Made by a program: the position numbers and the translations under genes. From Streptomyces diastatochromogenes (GTDB lineage: Bacteria > Actinomycetota > Actinomycetes > Streptomycetales > Streptomycetaceae): 50,295 nucleotides of DNA. The stretch covers positions 1-50,295 of the forward strand of contig LIQL01000105.1 of assembly GCA_001418405.1 (NCBI GenBank), given 5' to 3'. The notes under the pieces were generated by a model. That model saw nothing but the letters and a program-made list of their open reading frames with translations, did not search any database and was not told where the DNA came from. This document shows positions 42,577 to 49,719 of the stretch, piece after piece (position 1 is the stretch's first letter; each line of letters starts with the position of its first letter).

Positions 42577-42600
42577 CAACTGTCTCGCGTGAGTCGCTTG
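42577..42600. repeat. 24-bp palindromic repeat, copy 5 (diverged)
   Basis: CAACTGTCTCGC followed by GTGAGTCGCTTG. The right arm is close to the family consensus, the left arm has several changes. It lies between the kinase and the 42698 gene. Confidence 0.55.
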
Positions 42601-42634
42601 AAAGTGGTTATGGGCCCGCCAAGTTGGTGCTACG

Positions 42635-42648
42635 GTTTTCCAGAAAAC
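42635..42648. promoter_or_regulatory. GTTTTC-CA-GAAAAC inverted repeat
   Basis: A perfect 6+6 palindrome in otherwise GC-rich DNA, 50 nt before the 42698 start. An AT-rich site in such a background suggests a promoter or operator. Confidence 0.45.
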
Positions 42649-42697
42649 ACGGCCCGGGGGGAATCGCGGGACGTGATCGTTTCCCAGAAGGGCAGCC

Positions 42698-43969
42698 ATG
42701 CCGAAGAAGGGGCAGCGCCAACCGTGGCGCCTGTCGTTCGTCTGGGTCGGGAGCGGCATCAAGGCCGCGAACCCGCATTCCGACGAAGAGGGAGCGCGCC
42801 GGGCGGCGCTGGACATGTTCGAGACCGCCCGCCGGCGCGAGTCGGAACTACAGATCACCATTGAGAACCGCGACACCGGGGAGAAGTACGAGATGACCGC
42901 CAACGACGCGATCAAGGACACCGTCAACGCGAACCTGGAGCGCATCCGCGTCATGGTTGCCAACGGCGGGGACGAGAGCGGCATTGCCGAGATCGTTGAG
43001 GAGACGGAGGGGCTTCTCAAGGAGATCAAGGGTAAGGGGTCGGTCGCCCTCCGCAACGAGCTGCGCGACGCCCTCAAGGTGGCGCTCCAACCGCAGCTCC
43101 CCGCCGATGACGAGCCCGCCGGGGACGAGCCCCAGGGCGACACGGAGGCGGAGGGGGTCAAGGGTGCGGAGGTGGCCACCCGGGACGCCGAAGACGGGGA
43201 CGACGAAGACGACGACGAAGGCGACGGGGAACCGCTCGTCATCCCGGCGGACGTGGCCGCGCTGATCACGGAGGCGTCCGCCCATGTCTCGTCCGCCGTC
43301 AACCTGGGCGTCGAAGCCCAGAAGATCGCGGAGAAGGTCTCCGAACTCCAGTTGACCATGCGGAAGAAGACGCCCCACAAGGCCGGTGTCCCGGACCTGA
43401 TCGCACACCAGAAGTACACGCGGAACACCGCCGCACTGGTCTACGCGGAGGTGGCGGACCAGATCAGTGACACGGACGTGGACAAGGTGGACATCCTCAA
43501 GTCGCTCAAGCGCTCCGTCCGCAACAAGAACAGTGACGTTCTGGTGGGCTACCTCCGGGGCCTGGACGCGGACAAGGAGGCCGGTCTCAAGGAGGCGGAG
43601 ACGTACTACCCGGAGGCCGCTGCCGCGTACGTGAAGGCGAAGGAGAAGGAGACGGAGGAGAGCCCCGCAAGTCTGACGGAGGCGGTCTACAGCCTGTACG
43701 CGTCCAAGGGCATCGAACTCCCGCGCAAGGGCCGCACGGAGGTGGAGCGGGAGCGGCGGGCCGCCCTCCGTGCCGCACAGGGAAGCGGCGCCGATGACTC
43801 CCGCCTGACCCCTGAAGTCCGCCTTGAGAACTACCTCACCACCATCGCGGGGGAGCTGGACAAGGCGGAGAAGAACGCGGGCAAGCTCACCGGTCACCAG
43901 AAGCGCAAGGTCCGCAACCGCCTGAACGAACTGGCCAAGCGCGCTGAGGCCCTGGCCAACCTGATCTGA
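42698..43969 (+). CDS. Phage protein of unknown function, acidic centre
   Basis: This 423-residue protein opens the replication-side genes. The N-terminus reads WRLSFVWVGSGIKAANPHSDEEGARRAALDMFETARRRES and resembles small DNA-processing protein domains without a catalytic motif. An Asp/Glu stretch (DAEDGDDEDDDEGDGE, about 162-177) divides it from a long helical, Lys/Glu-rich second half ending TGHQKRKVRNRLNELAKRAEALANLI. ATG 42698 follows AGAAGGG. No family recognised. Confidence 0.8.
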   Translation: MPKKGQRQPWRLSFVWVGSGIKAANPHSDEEGARRAALDMFETARRRESELQITIENRDTGEKYEMTANDAIKDTVNANLERIRVMVANGGDESGIAEIVEETEGLLKEIKGKGSVALRNELRDALKVALQPQLPADDEPAGDEPQGDTEAEGVKGAEVATRDAEDGDDEDDDEGDGEPLVIPADVAALITEASAHVSSAVNLGVEAQKIAEKVSELQLTMRKKTPHKAGVPDLIAHQKYTRNTAALVYAEVADQISDTDVDKVDILKSLKRSVRNKNSDVLVGYLRGLDADKEAGLKEAETYYPEAAAAYVKAKEKETEESPASLTEAVYSLYASKGIELPRKGRTEVERERRAALRAAQGSGADDSRLTPEVRLENYLTTIAGELDKAEKNAGKLTGHQKRKVRNRLNELAKRAEALANLI

Positions 43970-43991
43970 TCCACCGGTCTCCGGCCCGGCC

Positions 43992-44032
43992 CCGAAGCCC
44001 CGTCAGTCCCCAGCGGACCGGCGGGGCTTCGG
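43992..44032 (+). terminator. Long hairpin terminator after 42698 gene
   Basis: CCGAAGCCCCG (43992-44002) pairs perfectly with 44022-44032, with an inner GTCC/GGAC pairing. It lies 23 nt after the stop. Confidence 0.8.
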
Positions 44033-44050
44033 CGTGTCCGGCGCGGGGCG

Positions 44051-44154
44051 GTGACGAAGTTACGGAATGACGATGAGTTCTGTTCCGGACAGAAGACCAA
44101 CCACCCATATCTAGTAGGCATCCCGGAGGACGCGCCACCGCGTCACTCCGTCAC
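44051..44154. repeat. Head-to-head 8-bp iteron arrays, locus 2
   Basis: Forward units GTGACGAA, GTTACGGA, ATGACGAT occupy 44051-44074. On the opposite strand GTGACGGA, GTGACGCG run from 44154 back to 44139. The centre (44075-44138) contains CCCATATCTAGTAGG and an inverted TTCTGTTCCGGACAGAA. It has the same design as 23696-23802. Element F follows 6 nt later. Confidence 0.72.
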
Positions 44155-44160
44155 CGCCTG

Positions 44161-44187
44161 GGCAATGCGCTCCCCAGACCCGTGGTG
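44161..44187 (+). promoter_or_regulatory. 27-nt phage element, copy F (upstream of nuclease)
   Basis: GGCAATG, CGCTCCCCAG, ACCCGTGGTG. It ends 35 nt before the nuclease start and follows iteron locus 2. Confidence 0.65.
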
Positions 44188-44222
44188 TACCACCCACCAC
44201 GAGCCCGAAGGGGGCCCGGCCC

Positions 44223-45065
44223 ATGGGCCAGATCCGCACCATCAGCCGAAGCGGGAGCCGCTTCTACTTCGACCCGGAAAAGCCGGACCTCAAGGTCCCC
44301 GGAGTGACGTCCATCATCAGCATGTTGCCCAAGCCGTTCCTTGCGTTCTGGAACGCCAAGATGGTGGCGGAGCTGGCGGTTGACTCCCTGCCGTTCGTCC
44401 AGCAGATGGCGGAGCGCGACCGCCAGGGCGCCGTTGACTACCTCAAGGGCGCCGCCAGGCGGTACACGAAGCGCCGGGCCGACGTGGGGTCGGACGCCCA
44501 CGACCTGTTTGAGCGCATGATCCGGGGTGAGGCCCTGGGCCGCGTGCACCCGGACCTGATCCCGTACCGCGACAACTTCGCGGAGTTCCTGACCGCCGTG
44601 AACCCGGAGTTGGTCCGCGCCGAAGACGTGGCGTGGAGTGATCAGCACGGCTACGCCGGCTCGTTCGACGCCATCCTCAACGTGTGGCTGGACGAGGAGG
44701 GGAAGCCGACCCCGGACCGCTCCGGGGAGCGTCACACCGTGATCGCGGACTGGAAGACATCCAAGGCGACCTACCCGGACGTGGCGCTTCAGATGTCCGC
44801 GTACGCGCACGCTGACCGCATCATCGACGCCCAGGGCGTGAGTGAGCCCATGCCGGAGTTCGATGGCGCGTGCGTTCTCCACATCACGGACGAGACGTGG
44901 GCGTTCAAGCCCGTGCGCATCGACTCCGCCGACGTGTTCGCCACCTTCCTGCGGCTCCGGGAGATCTTCACCTGGGACCGCGAAACGTCCAAGACCGTCA
45001 TCGGCCGTGCCATCGCCCAGGCTGCGGCACAGCTCGTGACCGGCACCCAGCGCCGCGCCAAGTAG
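44223..45065 (+). CDS. PD-(D/E)XK exonuclease, RecB/Cas4-like
   Basis: This 280-residue nuclease carries the full set of motifs: GSDAHDLFERM (His93), GYAGSFDAIL (Asp149), IADWKTS (Asp176, Lys178) and QMSAYAHA (Gln190, Tyr194). The fold matches phage RecB-type exonucleases used in recombination or genome processing. No Cas4 iron-sulfur cysteines are seen. ATG 44223 follows GAAGGGGG. It is bounded by element F and a UUCG terminator. Confidence 0.88.
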   Translation: MGQIRTISRSGSRFYFDPEKPDLKVPGVTSIISMLPKPFLAFWNAKMVAELAVDSLPFVQQMAERDRQGAVDYLKGAARRYTKRRADVGSDAHDLFERMIRGEALGRVHPDLIPYRDNFAEFLTAVNPELVRAEDVAWSDQHGYAGSFDAILNVWLDEEGKPTPDRSGERHTVIADWKTSKATYPDVALQMSAYAHADRIIDAQGVSEPMPEFDGACVLHITDETWAFKPVRIDSADVFATFLRLREIFTWDRETSKTVIGRAIAQAAAQLVTGTQRRAK

Positions 45066-45069
45066 TACC

Positions 45070-45099
45070 CGCCCCCGGTGACTTCGGTTGCCGGGGGCG
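45070..45099 (+). terminator. Terminator after nuclease, UUCG tetraloop
   Basis: A 13-bp stem (45070-45082 with 45087-45099, two G-U pairs) capped by TTCG, 4 nt after the stop and upstream of element G. Confidence 0.88.
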
Positions 45100-45121
45100 T
45101 TCGCGTTATCCCCAGCCTGTG

Positions 45122-45148
45122 GGCAATGGGCTCCCTAGACCCCGGGTG
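45122..45148 (+). promoter_or_regulatory. 27-nt phage element, copy G (upstream of RDF-like gene)
   Basis: GGCAATG, GGCTCCCTAG, ACCCCGGGTG. It stands between a strong terminator and the 45221 gene (72 nt downstream), which favours a promoter role. It shares its central ten bases with copy A upstream of int. Confidence 0.7.
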
Positions 45149-45220
45149 AGGGGGGAAGGCGCGGCCGGCTGAGAGCCCCGCCCTTCCCCCTGATCAACCG
45201 ACACCCCAGGGGGATAGCGC

Positions 45221-45925
45221 ATGGCGCTTCAGATTTTCGCCACCGACCCGGACGCGAAGCCGAAGCCGAAGCCGGAGCACGAGTTCAGCAACGACTACGT
45301 GTTTCAGTTCCGGTCCGGCATGGTCGTCAAGAAGAAGCCGGTCTCTCTCGCCAACTGGCGCGTGCTGACCGGCGACCCGACCGTTGCCGACGCGGTGGCC
45401 CAGCTCCTGGGCGGCGCCGTCGAGGAGTACGACCCCACGAAGGAGATGAACCTCCAGATCCTCACGGACACCCCGTCCGTGGAGATCGTCCTTGCGGGCA
45501 GCAAGGCCATCGAGGACAAGTTGATCCTCTGGGGCCGGACCGGTCCGGTCCACGAGTGCGACGGTGTGGCGTTTCTGTCCCCGCCGGAGCGCAAGGGGGA
45601 GCCGTGCGGCTGCCCGAAGCTCATGAGTGAGCGCAAGGAAGCGGCCCGCCAGGGCATCGGCCCGGCCCCGTCCATCAACGTCAGCTTCCGTCTGGCCCAT
45701 GACTACGAGCTGGGCAAGGGGAAGCTCATCGCGTCGGCGTGGACCCTGGCGGAGGTCATCCACGAAGTCAAGGACGACCTTGACCGCGTCGAGGGTGAGG
45801 CCCTGTGCCGGCTGACCCTGGAACACGTCAGCTACACCAACAACGCCGGGATCAAGGTGGACTTCCGCAAGCCGGTGATTGAGGTGCTGGGCTCCTACAA
45901 CGACGCGATTGCAGAGGAGCGTTGA
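45221..45925 (+). CDS. gp3-like protein, candidate recombination directionality factor
   Basis: This 234-residue protein starts MALQIFATDPDAKPKPKPEHEFSNDYVF and continues with WRVLTGDPTVADAVAQLLGG, HECDGVAFLSPPERKGEPCGCP and RLAHDYELGKGKLIASAWTL. As I remember it, this is the pattern of the phiC31 gp3 family, the factor that turns serine integrase toward excision. A phiC31-type integrase in the same prophage supports this. Two cysteines (CGC) and HEC may bind metal. Assignment by memory, not by search. It is coupled to the next gene (TTGA overlap). Confidence 0.6.
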   Translation: MALQIFATDPDAKPKPKPEHEFSNDYVFQFRSGMVVKKKPVSLANWRVLTGDPTVADAVAQLLGGAVEEYDPTKEMNLQILTDTPSVEIVLAGSKAIEDKLILWGRTGPVHECDGVAFLSPPERKGEPCGCPKLMSERKEAARQGIGPAPSINVSFRLAHDYELGKGKLIASAWTLAEVIHEVKDDLDRVEGEALCRLTLEHVSYTNNAGIKVDFRKPVIEVLGSYNDAIAEER

Positions 45926-46116
45926 GCGGGTACCTCCCCGGCTCGTTCCTGACCGCGAAGGCGGGGACCGTGGAGTTCGCCACGCTCCTTCGATCCCTGC
46001 CGGACCCGGCGGTCAAGGCTCCCCTCTGGGAGTGGAAGCCGGGCGAGATCCCGCACGTCATCAGTGAGCGGCGCCGACGCTTCGGCGTGGACGAAGAGGA
46101 GTTCGTCTATGGGTAG
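45922..46116 (+). CDS. Small phage protein, unknown
   Basis: This 64-residue protein starts at TTG 45922, overlapping the previous stop and preceded by GAGGAG. It reads SGYLPGSFLTAKAGTVEFATLLRSLPDPAVKAPLWEWKPGEIPHVISE. No family recognised. It belongs to the same translational unit as the RDF-like gene. Confidence 0.7.
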   Translation: MSGYLPGSFLTAKAGTVEFATLLRSLPDPAVKAPLWEWKPGEIPHVISERRRRFGVDEEEFVYG

Positions 46117-46393
46117 GCGCGGGACGGTCTCCGACTACGCGGGCAACGAGCTGTACCGGGGAGACCTGATCACCTACGGGGCCCGCCAGGGCAACCGGGT
46201 CCGCCTGGCGGACGCCATCGTTGAGAAGGTCACCGTCCGCAAGGTGGACGGCATCCTTCGCCCCATGCTGCTCGTCCAGCCCACCGGGACCGAATCCGGC
46301 TTCGTGCCGCGTAAGCGTCTCCGGAAGGAATGGATCTCGAACGAACACGCGCGGCTGTGCCTGTCCAACGTGACGGGCGAGCGCGACGCGTAG
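46109..46393 (+). CDS. Small phage protein, beta-rich, unknown
   Basis: This 94-residue protein starts at ATG 46109, inside the previous gene, behind GAGGAG. Segments DYAGNELYRGDLITYGARQGNRVRLADAIVEKV and LLVQPTGTESGFVPRKRLRKE suggest a small beta-barrel (SH3/KOW-like), perhaps nucleic-acid binding. It is followed by a strong terminator. Confidence 0.7.
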   Translation: MGRRGTVSDYAGNELYRGDLITYGARQGNRVRLADAIVEKVTVRKVDGILRPMLLVQPTGTESGFVPRKRLRKEWISNEHARLCLSNVTGERDA

Positions 46394-46401
46394 ACCGCAC
46401 G

Positions 46402-46445
46402 GAAGGGCCGGACGGAACCCGCTGGGGTTGCCGCTCCGGCCCTTC
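46402..46445 (+). terminator. Long hairpin terminator
   Basis: GAAGGGCCGGA (46402-46412) pairs with 46435-46445. CGG/CCG and AACCC/GGGTT pairs continue the stem toward the tetraloop GCTG. It lies 8 nt after the stop. Confidence 0.85.
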
Positions 46446-46453
46446 GGCATATC

Positions 46454-46477
46454 CAAGCGACTCACGCGAGTCGGTTG
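46454..46477. repeat. 24-bp palindromic repeat, copy 6
   Basis: The core CGACTCACGCGAGTCG (46458-46473) has one mismatch to perfect symmetry. It is directly followed by the AAGGGGG ribosome-binding site of the next gene. Confidence 0.72.
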
Positions 46478-46487
46478 AAGGGGGAGC

Positions 46488-46673
46488 ATGATCTACGAAA
46501 TCAGCGCCGGGGACGCGCCACCGCTGGGGGACATCCGCGAAGCGTGCGCCGGGGACGAAATCCACTTGCGGGGCGACTGGCGGCAACGCCCCGACTGGAC
46601 CCGCTACCTGGACGCCGTGGCCCACGCCATGGCGCGCGGCGCCGTGACCCGTCAGGGGGCCGACCTTGGCTAA
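46488..46673 (+). CDS. Small phage protein, unknown
   Basis: This 61-residue protein starts MIYEISAGDAPPLGDIREACAGDEIHLRGDW at ATG 46488, behind GAAGGGGGAG. It overlaps the resolvase-like gene by 8 bp, so the two are likely co-translated. No recognisable domain. Confidence 0.7.
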   Translation: MIYEISAGDAPPLGDIREACAGDEIHLRGDWRQRPDWTRYLDAVAHAMARGAVTRQGADLG

Positions 46674-47169
46674 CCCGTCGAAGGCGCGGGGGACCGCCTG
46701 GGAGTCCGCCGTACGGGATCACCTCAACGAAGCCCTGGGGCTCGTGGACGAGACAGGCAGGCTCAAGGACATCTTCTCTGCCCTCAACGTGAGGCGGGCC
46801 GCCCAGGAAGGCGCCCGGGACGTGGGCGACGTGCACTGTCCGCCGTTCGTCCTGGAGTGCAAGGACGTGAAGTCCCCGGCGGTCCCGACGTGGCTCCGCC
46901 AGGCGCACGTTGAGGCGCACCACGCGGGCTACCCCTACGGCGTGGTGGTGCACAAGCTCCGGCGGGCCAACGTCCGCCTGGGGCGCGTGCACTTCGGGGT
47001 GAGGACGTGGACGCGGGTCCGCGTCGCCATGGGGCTGACCACGGCCCAGATGCGGGAGCGGTACGCCTTCGCCCCGGCGGTGCGCGGCATCGACTCCTCC
47101 CGGTGGTACCTGACCACGGACGTGGCCCGCTTCGCCCAGCTCGTGGCGGACCTCCGCACGGCCCTGTAG
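46666..47169 (+). CDS. Holliday junction resolvase-like nuclease
   Basis: This 167-residue PD-(D/E)XK-type protein has GTAWESAVRDHLNEAL near the N-terminus (early Glu), GARDVGDVHCPPFVLECKDVKS with Asp and the E-x-K pair, and AHHAGYPYGVVVHK. This fits phage RecU/Hjc-like resolvases. Start is TTG 46666, behind CAGGGGG. The position before primase-helicase supports a role in replication or recombination. Confidence 0.75.
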   Translation: MANPSKARGTAWESAVRDHLNEALGLVDETGRLKDIFSALNVRRAAQEGARDVGDVHCPPFVLECKDVKSPAVPTWLRQAHVEAHHAGYPYGVVVHKLRRANVRLGRVHFGVRTWTRVRVAMGLTTAQMRERYAFAPAVRGIDSSRWYLTTDVARFAQLVADLRTAL

Positions 47170-47173
47170 CGCG

Positions 47174-47200
47174 GGCAATCCGCGCCCCAGAGACCGGGTG
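47174..47200 (+). promoter_or_regulatory. 27-nt phage element, copy H (upstream of primase)
   Basis: GGCAATC, CGCGCCCCAG, AGACCGGGTG, directly joined to the AAGGAGG ribosome-binding site (47201-47207). If it is a promoter the leader would be very short. Confidence 0.65.
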
Positions 47201-47216
47201 AAGGAGGTACGCACAC

Positions 47217-49691
47217 ATGTTGTTCACTCACCTACTCGCCCGGTTTTCCCAGGTCACCGAAGAGGCGGACGGGGGCTATCTCGCCCTGTGCCCCGCGCAC
47301 GGCGATTCCCGTCCGTCCCTTCGGATCTGGCGCGGGGATGACCACAAGGTCCGCGTCACCTGCCGGGCCGGCTGTCGGACCGAAGACGTGATCGGCGCCG
47401 TGGGGCTCCGCTTCCCGGACCTGTTCAACTCCGGCGGGGAGGGCCTGACCGTCTCGTCCGTGCGCCCCCAGCTCGTGGGCGTGGCGGAGACCGCAGCACT
47501 GGCCCGCTACGTCGAGGAGTCCGCCACCCTGTTGCGGAGGCTGGACGACGAAGCCGCCGGACGCGCCGCCCAGTACGCGGCAAGCCGCTTCGGTCTCGAC
47601 ATGGACGGAGCCGCCGACCACCTACTTGGCGTGGACGACGGGGACACCATCGAGGACTTCCCCTACCGCTCCCGCTCGTTCCTGGCGTACCCGCGCCTGA
47701 CGGTGCCGCTGAGGGACTTCTCCGGGGTGATCCGGGGGCTTCAGGGCCGAGACCTCACCGGGCAGTGCCCCGGGCGGTGGCTGAGCCTGATGAACCCCGA
47801 AGGGATGCGCTGGACCGCCTACGGCGTCTTTCGCGGCGGAGGCGGGTACGGGGTCACCATCCTCACGGAGGGGCCCGGGGACGCGCTCACCGCCACGTCC
47901 GTGGGCTACGACTCCGTGGCCGTGCGGGGCGCGAGTCTGGCCGGGAGCCCGGAGTTGATCCGGGAGTTGGCCGAAGGACTCAAGGGCTCCCAGGTCATCG
48001 TTGCCGGAGACCACGACGACGCGGGGGCCGGGTTCACCCAGCGCCTGGCGGAGGGCCTTGCCGCCCACGGGGTGTCCGTCTTCGTGCTGGACATCCCTAC
48101 CGCCGGTCACGACCTGACCCGGTGGCGCGAGGATGACCCGGCGGTCTTCCCCTCCGCTCTCCACCGTGCGGTCAAGGCGGCCCGGCCCGTCCAGCCCGCC
48201 GGCTCCGCGCTCGTGGACGGGACCACCGGGGCACTCGTCCCGGACGCCGACGAAGCCGCCCGCGCGGTCCGCCTCATGACGGAGTTCGCGGAGCGTTACG
48301 GCTCGTCCGACGTGCTCAACGCTCACGCGCTCGTTGCCTTCACCCGGGGCACGATCAAGCACGCGCCGGGGCTGGGCTTCTACATGTGGACCGGGAAGGT
48401 GTGGGAGCGCAGTGACACCCGTGTCCGTCAGGCCATCCACTACATGGGCGCCGCCCTGACCGTGGCAGCCGCTGAGCTGAGCGCGGAGCACGCGGAGAAG
48501 GGCGGGGAGGCCAAGGACGACCCCGGGGCCCGCCTTCAGAAGACCGCCCAGGGCTTCACCCTGACGCGGAACATCGACTCCCTGATACGGGAGCTGCGGG
48601 CGGTCCCCTCCGTCCACGTGGACGCGTCCGCCTTCGACGCCCACCCGGACCTACTCACCTTCGCCAACGGCACGGTGGACCTCCGGTCCGGGGAGCTGCG
48701 CGACCACGACAAGAACGACCTCCTGACGTACGCGCTGGACATCGACTACCGGCCCGAAGCCGAGTGCCCCCGGTGGCTCTCCTTCCTGCTCGAAGTCTTC
48801 CCCAATCACCCGGAGTTGGCCGACTACTTCCGGCGGCTCGTGGGGTACGGCATCACGGGGTCCGTGGCCGAACAGTGCTTCGTGATCTTGTGGGGGAAGG
48901 GTGCCAACGGGAAGTCAGTGGCCACGGACACACTGACCAACGTGTTCCGGTCGGTCACGAAGACCACCGCGTTCGCCACCTTCGAGGAGCGGCCCAGCGG
49001 CGGAATTCCGAACGATATTGCGGCGCTTCGGGGCAGCCGGCTCGTGATGGCGAGTGAAGGTGAGAGCGGAAAGCCGATGTCGGAAGCCATCCTCAAGAGG
49101 GCGTCCGGCAAGGACATGATGTCCGCCCGGTTCATGAGGCAAGAGTTCTTCGAGTTCAAGCCCAGCTTCCTTATCGTCCTGTCCACGAATCACAAGCCCC
49201 GCTTCCGGGGCCAGGACGAAGGTCTCTGGCGCCGCGTGAAGATGTTGCCTTTCACGCGGTGGTTCGCCCCGGAGGAGCGTGACCCCTACCTTGACCAGAA
49301 GCTCACGGCGGAGGCGGAGGGCATCGCGGCCTGGGCGGTGCGGGGCGCCATGGAGTGGTACGCGGGCGGGCTTCAGGACCCGCCGGTCATCGCGGACGCC
49401 ACGCGGGAGTACCGGGAGACCTCCGACGCTTTGAGCGGCTTCTTTCCCGGGGTCCTTGAGCGCGACGACGCGGCCCAGATGCCGGGCGGGGACGCCTTCA
49501 ACTCCTATCTCGACTGGTGCACGGCGGAGAACCTGCCCGCCAAAGAGATCTGGACCCGGCGCGCGTTCTTCGGGGCCATGGAGGAGCGCGGGGTTGTCCG
49601 CAAGAAGACCAACAAGGGCATCGCGCTCGTGGGCGTCCGCCAGGCGGTGGACGACGCGGCGCCGGCCGGTCCCGGCATCTTCGCCAAGTAG
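47217..49691 (+). CDS. Primase-helicase (CHC2, TOPRIM, D5/P4 helicase)
   Basis: This 824-residue replication protein has an N-terminal zinc finger (Cys25, His28, Cys49, Cys53), a TOPRIM fold (ILTEGPGDALT and IVAGDHDDAG, about 215-265), a D5_N-type region and a superfamily III helicase. The helicase Walker A is WGKGANGKSVATDTL (about 559-573) and RLVMASEGESGK contributes Walker B. The C-terminal AWAVRGAMEWYAGG completes the P4-type module. It starts at ATG 47217 with an optimal AAGGAGGT. It primes and unwinds phage DNA. Confidence 0.94.
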   Translation: MLFTHLLARFSQVTEEADGGYLALCPAHGDSRPSLRIWRGDDHKVRVTCRAGCRTEDVIGAVGLRFPDLFNSGGEGLTVSSVRPQLVGVAETAALARYVEESATLLRRLDDEAAGRAAQYAASRFGLDMDGAADHLLGVDDGDTIEDFPYRSRSFLAYPRLTVPLRDFSGVIRGLQGRDLTGQCPGRWLSLMNPEGMRWTAYGVFRGGGGYGVTILTEGPGDALTATSVGYDSVAVRGASLAGSPELIRELAEGLKGSQVIVAGDHDDAGAGFTQRLAEGLAAHGVSVFVLDIPTAGHDLTRWREDDPAVFPSALHRAVKAARPVQPAGSALVDGTTGALVPDADEAARAVRLMTEFAERYGSSDVLNAHALVAFTRGTIKHAPGLGFYMWTGKVWERSDTRVRQAIHYMGAALTVAAAELSAEHAEKGGEAKDDPGARLQKTAQGFTLTRNIDSLIRELRAVPSVHVDASAFDAHPDLLTFANGTVDLRSGELRDHDKNDLLTYALDIDYRPEAECPRWLSFLLEVFPNHPELADYFRRLVGYGITGSVAEQCFVILWGKGANGKSVATDTLTNVFRSVTKTTAFATFEERPSGGIPNDIAALRGSRLVMASEGESGKPMSEAILKRASGKDMMSARFMRQEFFEFKPSFLIVLSTNHKPRFRGQDEGLWRRVKMLPFTRWFAPEERDPYLDQKLTAEAEGIAAWAVRGAMEWYAGGLQDPPVIADATREYRETSDALSGFFPGVLERDDAAQMPGGDAFNSYLDWCTAENLPAKEIWTRRAFFGAMEERGVVRKKTNKGIALVGVRQAVDDAAPAGPGIFAK

Positions 49692-49719
49692 GCCCACGCG
49701 TAAGGGGGGTGGGCTCGTC

